Origin: Actinoplanes missouriensis 431
Lineage (GTDB): Bacteria; Actinomycetota; Actinomycetes; Mycobacteriales; Micromonosporaceae
Direction: 5' to 3'
NCBI RefSeq assembly: GCF_000284295.1
Contig: NC_017093.1
Coordinates: forward strand, 5,890,001 to 5,954,000
Length of the DNA stretch: 64,000 nucleotides
Positions 61,501 to 64,000 of the stretch are shown here, in pieces. The notes below the pieces were generated by a model, which was given only the letters and a program-made list of their open reading frames with translations, did not search any database and had not been told where the DNA came from. The translations under genes and the position numbers were made by a program. Each line of letters opens with the position of its first letter. Position 1 is the first letter of the stretch.

Positions 61501-61542
61501 ATCCGGCCGTCCGGTCAGCCCGTCAGCATCATCCCACCGCAT
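55537..61542 (-). CDS. DUF4011 / SF1 helicase / Vsr-like nuclease / DUF3320 protein
   Basis: A roughly 2,000-residue protein. Order: DUF4011-like N-terminus (WRAGLLDFTGSNPLIDV), helicase Walker A RGAPGTGKTQT near 305-312, long helical insert (about 400-1000), Walker B VVIVDEAS near 1190 with GDDRQLGA, motifs THYRSRH, DAVQGDERDV and NVATTRA, then a Vsr/MTES_1575-type nuclease (FEDSVRDVIAAWGYHV, VDLAV, IECDGTTYDS, RLHRIWGTAWY, about 1450-1540), an acidic stretch with EVYA-x-TEP repeats (about 1615-1650), and a DUF3320-like module (about 1830-1890). All key helicase residues are intact. The layout matches single-protein antiviral candidates (Hhe type). Start ATG 61542 or a TTG seven codons earlier. 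Confidence 0.9.
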   Translation of the reverse strand: MRWDDADGLTGRPDARVRGVLESWRAGLLDFTGSNPLIDVDPSGPGVVAIVSPTPRTIIEALHQGRECGFLGIEEQAEGPRPRAANVFQTEMIDADMDATLHALRRTARRDQYEQGISALYLALGSLHWQDGGQQFASPILLLPVELVCPDPLDYPRLRARPDDPIVNPALAVRLRAYGVELPAVNTIAGLDLTVFWARLDAAISEHPDWHSDEAVLLSRFDVQREVMYTDLVENERQILAHPVIRALATDPLAQPDALRFEPVPVRRIDELAAPDDVPLVLDADAAQRSAIAAAVDGRTFVLRGAPGTGKTQTVANMIACLIHAGKRVLLVSEKAAALDGVKERLGRVGLDDYLLELHSDRIGRLQVAATLAAALDFIPLPPPSLSTDEREELRQHRIRLNAYAEAMNEVREPLGHRLHDVLGMCAQMTDLPAGPVPSALPVPLTTQSLQRVRDAAASLGRAWRPALEGDDFLWRDVIDRNRLDARLHQAQAALEHLVEAVASDRLAAVFDAQALSDAITLTTLVGHAARRPAEVPGEWLTLDSLETVAKAAESLVTHLRSLHRAEEVVRAKAGVTWSALPSPAKLPVVPTLVHLNPPPVELLPLTSAQARGLARRFAEEADRLEQHQHSLDRVTARLGLPNVVAFTDIGRVAAIVDLLSRPDKPEPTWFDTTGMASARAAARVLQRAVDVVKAAESRAREHFNDAALVEPVDELAERFATQHKGMRKLRAPYRRDKRIAAGIARTDVKRSDAVANLAAAAAWKRSIRELEQAEQEYARNLGSHWRHLDTDFDAIQEALKTAEEALRITPPEALPGVIERVCAPTPNSAIIRIVTEARKEFDRFTAALRTPPEPAPRPQLAAGPIHDAVTWLRAHVEPLTAAADLVQAYSTAAGRDFTLAESAAIGLLRETASDAAAALTANAAEYADVLGPLYRGTQTDVDALAGAMSWASEARRVRAGADIAFTPEQAAALAEVRPTDALPSRVAEWQAARDWILRAFAPRRHPSLTATLDDHESARELITALLEDSHGQQEWFDYQAARAVLGEHGLDPVVEFCAHEDLPVDQLLPVLGRALFQSWADMIIREDERLPPLDAASRDRLIREFRLWDTLLERAAAADVMNAVDEMQPSGTAVAEAAVLRAAAAQQGRRPAVRDLLAETRNATFAVKPCMLTIPADVSRLIPSDLYFDVVIVDEASRVPVADAITCAYRASSMIVVGDDRQLGAAPLPGGDGQSILGLAIHCGAFPVLDLTTHYRSRHESLIAFANHSFYAGQLNTFPAAAPAGPDSGVQLYGADGDESLAEEVASRVAHHLVTRPDRTLGVVTCTPELRWEIEAAVADMVGSPDDDRLRGFFVKDLDAVQGDERDVMILAIGTDLGGLDGADGWRRLNVATTRAARRLEVVSSVRGRDLADRENVRHLAAYLDYAVRGEDALELTDPAADAQAPFEDSVRDVIAAWGYHVRTRVGTGAFRVDLAVRLSSRRSAPYVLGIECDGTTYDSAPAARDRDRLREQVLQGLGWRLHRIWGTAWYLDREHEEQRLRIAIDEALAEYPAEPAPELTGDESPVAEAAGEPVESQDPIESLESVEPLADDGLAEVFAEADAEEEAFAEAFAEVYAHTEPEVYAVTEPEVYAETEPEVYAVREPEPVESPEVTIEISAEQAAAAAGPVYQYDEPAGPEPWYLASDYLIDEAGAYLAGVEDAEREAVSFEGQPDVVAAVSDYEHVVVPAIFEQLHRAEIDPVDMHPVAGHEQPYEPEYHEQPQAEYPEPEHQEEPEPAEEEIPVAAHLSEQWAVPYQKAELEPLPAGAGLTDPDTRLQLIDAVRQLAQVEGPVHIAIALQRMREQWGLARITKQARAAIEESITDAGLAWDGTFLSDPGQLVPMVRFRAEDVARKADQIADAELRVALEHLVHDGGVLTVDQLLAATGRLYGWAARRSPEVDARLTTLIADLVDEGHLIHQADGLATAHGLPDATTLPHHEAAKGKKASRPRRSAASRK

Positions 61543-61765
61543 TGGAACATTCCAGCAAGGCAAGGTGGGTCACCGTGGCGATTTTCCGGGTTAATACGAC
61601 GTTCCGGACGTCAACCGATCGAATTCGGCCTGTCGAAGAAAGGGCTGGACGTGCTCAGCCCGCTACAAAAGCCCACAAACGGAACAATAACGACAGCCAG
61701 TAAACCTCGGGCGTGGCGAATTCCACCAGCCCGCCCCCAAGCCCACACGCAGCAACAGCACCTCC

Positions 61766-61814
61766 CCCGCGCGTGGAGTTCGGGTGCGCTCCGCACCTGG
61801 ACTCCACACGCGGG
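61766..61814. terminator. Long hairpin between the low-complexity gene and the helicase-nuclease gene
   Basis: 23-base arms (61766-61788 and 61792-61814) around CTC with three mismatched positions; two become G-U wobbles only in a plus-strand RNA. It lies 15 bases past the stop of the leftward gene at 61829 and probably ends that transcript. The remaining about 220 bases up to the helicase-nuclease start contain AT-richer DNA that should hold its promoter; I cannot name boxes. Confidence 0.65.
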
Positions 61815-61828
61815 GATGGGCGTGTGCG

Positions 61829-64000
61829 TCAGTCCCAGATGGGGACCCACCACTGCCAGCCGGCGGGGGCGAGCGGCCAGCCGGGGTCGGGGCGCCAGCC
61901 GTCGGGCGGGTACCAGCCGTCCGGCGGGACCGGCCAGCCCGGCGGCACCACGAACTTGATGCCGGTCGGGGCGCCGGGGATGGGCGGGTGCGGGTTCGGC
62001 TCGGGGGCCGGGGAGACCGGTGCGGCGCCGGAGCGGCGGGCCGGGTTGCTCTTCACCACGGCGGCCAGGGCGGGGATCACCGTGGTCTCGGCGATCTCCG
62101 CGCCGGCCGGGGCGGGGCTCACCGGGTTGCCGAACGAGTCCGACGATCCGGTGTCACCGAACGCCGGCGCCCCGGAGGACGGCACCGCCGACAGCGGCGA
62201 GGACGGCATCGGCGCCACGGAACCGGCGGCGGACGACGCGGGCTGACCCGACGTGGGCCGCAGAGCCCCCGGCACGGACGACGCCGGCACGGCCGCGCCC
62301 GACAGTGACCCCGGGAGCGACGAGCCCGGCGCGGACGACCCCGGCAGAGCGCCCGGCGACGTCGGCGCGGACGAACCCGGGAAGGCGCCCGGCGACGTGG
62401 AGGCGGGTGAGCCCGGCAGGGCACCCGGGGATGCCGGCGAGGGCGCGCCCGGCAGGGTGGCGGGCGATCCGGACAGGGTGCCGGGCGAGCCCGGCAGGGG
62501 TGAGTCGGCCAGCGATGTCCCGGCGTGGGCCGGGGAGGACGGGCGGGACGCCGCGTCGTCGCCGGACTGGTCCAGGCGCGGGGTGGTGCTGCCCGGCAGG
62601 GAACCGGTGGACGGCAGGGTCGGCAGCGCCGAGGCGCTCGGCACCGCCCAGGCCGGCACGCCGGTGCTCGGCTTGGCCCAGCTGGGGACGGCGTCACCCG
62701 GCGCAGCCCAGCTCGGTATCGCTTCGCCGCCGGCGTTCCAGTTCTGGCCCGGCTCGCCGGACGCCGCCCAGCCCGGCGCGGGCTCGTTGGAGGCGGCCCA
62801 GCTCGGGGCGGGTTCGCTGGACGCGGCCCAGCTCGGCACGGTCTCCCCCGGCGCGGCCCAGCTCGGCACGGCCGTTCCCGGTTCGCTGCCCGCGGGCCGC
62901 ACCGGCAGCCCGTCAGCGGCGGAGCCACGCCCGAGCCCGGGGTCACGCCCCGGCCCGGGGTCACGCCCCGGCCCGAGGTCCCGCCCCGGCCCGAGGTCCC
63001 GCCCCGGCCCGCCGCCGGGTGCCGCATCCCGGCCGAAGCCGGCATCGCGCCTCGAGGTGGTGTCCGGAGCAGGGCGGCCCAGGCCCGCGTCGCTGGCGAT
63101 GCCGAGCCTCAGGCCCGACTCCCCCGCGGACCAGCCGGAGGTCGACTCGCCGGAACCGCCGGGCGTCCAGCCCGGCGTCGCGTCGTCGCGCGCGGCCCAG
63201 CTCGGCACCGCCTCACCGGGCTGCGACCAGGCGGGCGCGATCCCGCCGGCCGCGCCCGGCACCGCGTCAGCCGCCGGCGACCAGGTCGGCGAGATGCCGC
63301 CGGGCGCGGCCGGTGTGCCGCCGGTGGGCTGAGAAGGGGTGGGGTCGCCGGGCTGGGCCCAGGTGGGTGCGATGCCCCCGGCCGGACCGGGTGCCGCGCC
63401 TGGAGTGGCCGGCCCCGTGGAGGTCGCGCCGGACGCGGGTGCACCCGCCGCGGCCCAGCCGGGGGTCGACGATGCCGGAAAGCCGGGGGCCGACGGGTCC
63501 GCGGCGTCCGGGGACGGCGCTCCCGCGTACCCGGAAGGGGCCGGCACCGGATCGCCGAAGCTGGTGGGCACCGCGGAGTAACCCGCGGACGCCGCCGCCG
63601 CGTACCCGGAAGGGGCTGCCGGGAAGCCGGCGGCGGGGGTCGTTGCGGCGGGGAACGGCGCGGGCGTGCCCGGGAAGCCGGTGGTGGACTGTTTGCCCTG
63701 CCAGGCTTCGGGGAGGTCCTGCACGCGGGCGATGTAGAGCATCACGCTGGCCTCGCCGGCGTTGCCCTTCACGATGGCCCGGGCGGCGGTCACCAGGCCC
63801 TGCTCGGAGAGGTGACGCAGGGTGGGCAGCAGCTCGCCGCTCATCTTCGGGCTCAGGTCGCCGACCCGGGCGTCGCCGATGCGCACCTCGACGAGGTGGT
63901 CGGCCATCTCGTGCAGGGTCACATACGCCCAGCACTCGCCCTCGGGACGCAGCAGCGGGCGGAGCGCGTCGAGGAGCTGCTGCTGGCCGTTGACCTGCAC
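61829..64000 (-). CDS. Large low-complexity Pro/Ala/Ser/Trp protein (cut by the window edge)
   Basis: At least 723 residues; the frame runs to the window edge, where a GTG could be the start or internal. The first 100 residues are a globular, possibly winged-helix domain (LVEVRIGDARVGDLSPKMSGELLPTLRHLSEQGLVTAARAIV). Then come about 550 residues of repeats: VPSWAxPGE-type units with Trp, GPGRD units, and SPGALPGSS-type units. The C-terminus FVVPPGWPVPPDGWYPPDGW... continues with Trp-Pro periodicity, seen in actinobacterial DUF2510-like tails. No signal peptide or helix is visible. Function unknown. Confidence 0.75.
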   Translation of the reverse strand: MQVNGQQQLLDALRPLLRPEGECWAYVTLHEMADHLVEVRIGDARVGDLSPKMSGELLPTLRHLSEQGLVTAARAIVKGNAGEASVMLYIARVQDLPEAWQGKQSTTGFPGTPAPFPAATTPAAGFPAAPSGYAAAASAGYSAVPTSFGDPVPAPSGYAGAPSPDAADPSAPGFPASSTPGWAAAGAPASGATSTGPATPGAAPGPAGGIAPTWAQPGDPTPSQPTGGTPAAPGGISPTWSPAADAVPGAAGGIAPAWSQPGEAVPSWAARDDATPGWTPGGSGESTSGWSAGESGLRLGIASDAGLGRPAPDTTSRRDAGFGRDAAPGGGPGRDLGPGRDLGPGRDPGPGRDPGLGRGSAADGLPVRPAGSEPGTAVPSWAAPGETVPSWAASSEPAPSWAASNEPAPGWAASGEPGQNWNAGGEAIPSWAAPGDAVPSWAKPSTGVPAWAVPSASALPTLPSTGSLPGSTTPRLDQSGDDAASRPSSPAHAGTSLADSPLPGSPGTLSGSPATLPGAPSPASPGALPGSPASTSPGAFPGSSAPTSPGALPGSSAPGSSLPGSLSGAAVPASSVPGALRPTSGQPASSAAGSVAPMPSSPLSAVPSSGAPAFGDTGSSDSFGNPVSPAPAGAEIAETTVIPALAAVVKSNPARRSGAAPVSPAPEPNPHPPIPGAPTGIKFVVPPGWPVPPDGWYPPDGWRPDPGWPLAPAGWQWWVPIWD

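Overview
The window is very GC-rich DNA with dense, short-spaced genes, GTG starts, AGGAGG-type ribosome binding sites, many regulators, LacI-controlled sugar operons and two methyl-accepting chemotaxis proteins. This fits a filamentous actinomycete; the chemoreceptors make a motile-spored member of the Micromonosporaceae (Actinoplanes-like) the best guess. That placement is inference. I see no rRNA, tRNA, CRISPR array, phage genes or transposase, and no gap between genes exceeds about 300 bases. The flanking genes at both ends are cut by the window.

Layout. 1-6.3 kb: fragment of a membrane protein, a PucR-type regulator divergent from a ferredoxin-reductase/acyl desaturase pair, then a GH4 glycosidase with a PfkB sugar kinase. 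6.3-9.4 kb: Phd-like protein, GAF protein, small protein and chemoreceptor on one strand. 9.4-17 kb: MarR-MFS efflux operon, small proteins, ferric-reductase-like flavohaem protein, TAXI/TRAP transporter. 17-28 kb: second chemoreceptor, then a galactan-utilisation locus: GH35 beta-galactosidase divergent from a sugar ABC transporter, its LacI regulator and two tandem secreted GH53 endo-galactanases. 28-37 kb: SARP/AfsR-type regulator, ArsR-AHSA1 pair with twin palindromic operators, 2H phosphoesterase, MMPL exporter with TetR. 36.6-39.3 kb: a coupled pair, winged-helix protein plus an SF1-helicase-like protein with ruined ATPase motifs. 39.5-43 kb: amidohydrolase, coiled-coil protein, secreted LamG protein. 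42.9-51.9 kb: L-arabinose locus (YtfQRT/YjfF-type ABC transporter, araA, LacI regulator, araD). 51.9-55.5 kb: PstS-like lipoprotein with a four-helix membrane partner and a secreted phytase-type esterase. 55.5-61.5 kb: a roughly 2,000-residue DUF4011-helicase-nuclease-DUF3320 protein resembling a single-protein antiviral system. 61.8-64 kb: a low-complexity Pro/Ala/Ser/Trp protein running to the window edge.

The carbohydrate genes form a coherent picture: secreted galactanases cut beta-1,4-galactan, the ABC system imports oligosaccharides, the cytoplasmic beta-galactosidase hydrolyses them, and the arabinose locus handles the arabinose side chains of type I arabinogalactan. The two LacI regulators appear to use operator words that differ at only two of 14 positions. 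Neither a dedicated ATPase for the galactan ABC transporter nor a ribulokinase (araB) is present here.

The most unusual signals are the large helicase-nuclease, the pseudo-helicase pair, a three-fold TetR operator with exact 20-base period, and several short tandem arrays at gene ends in which the stop codon has been copied with a period that places TGA in all three reading frames.
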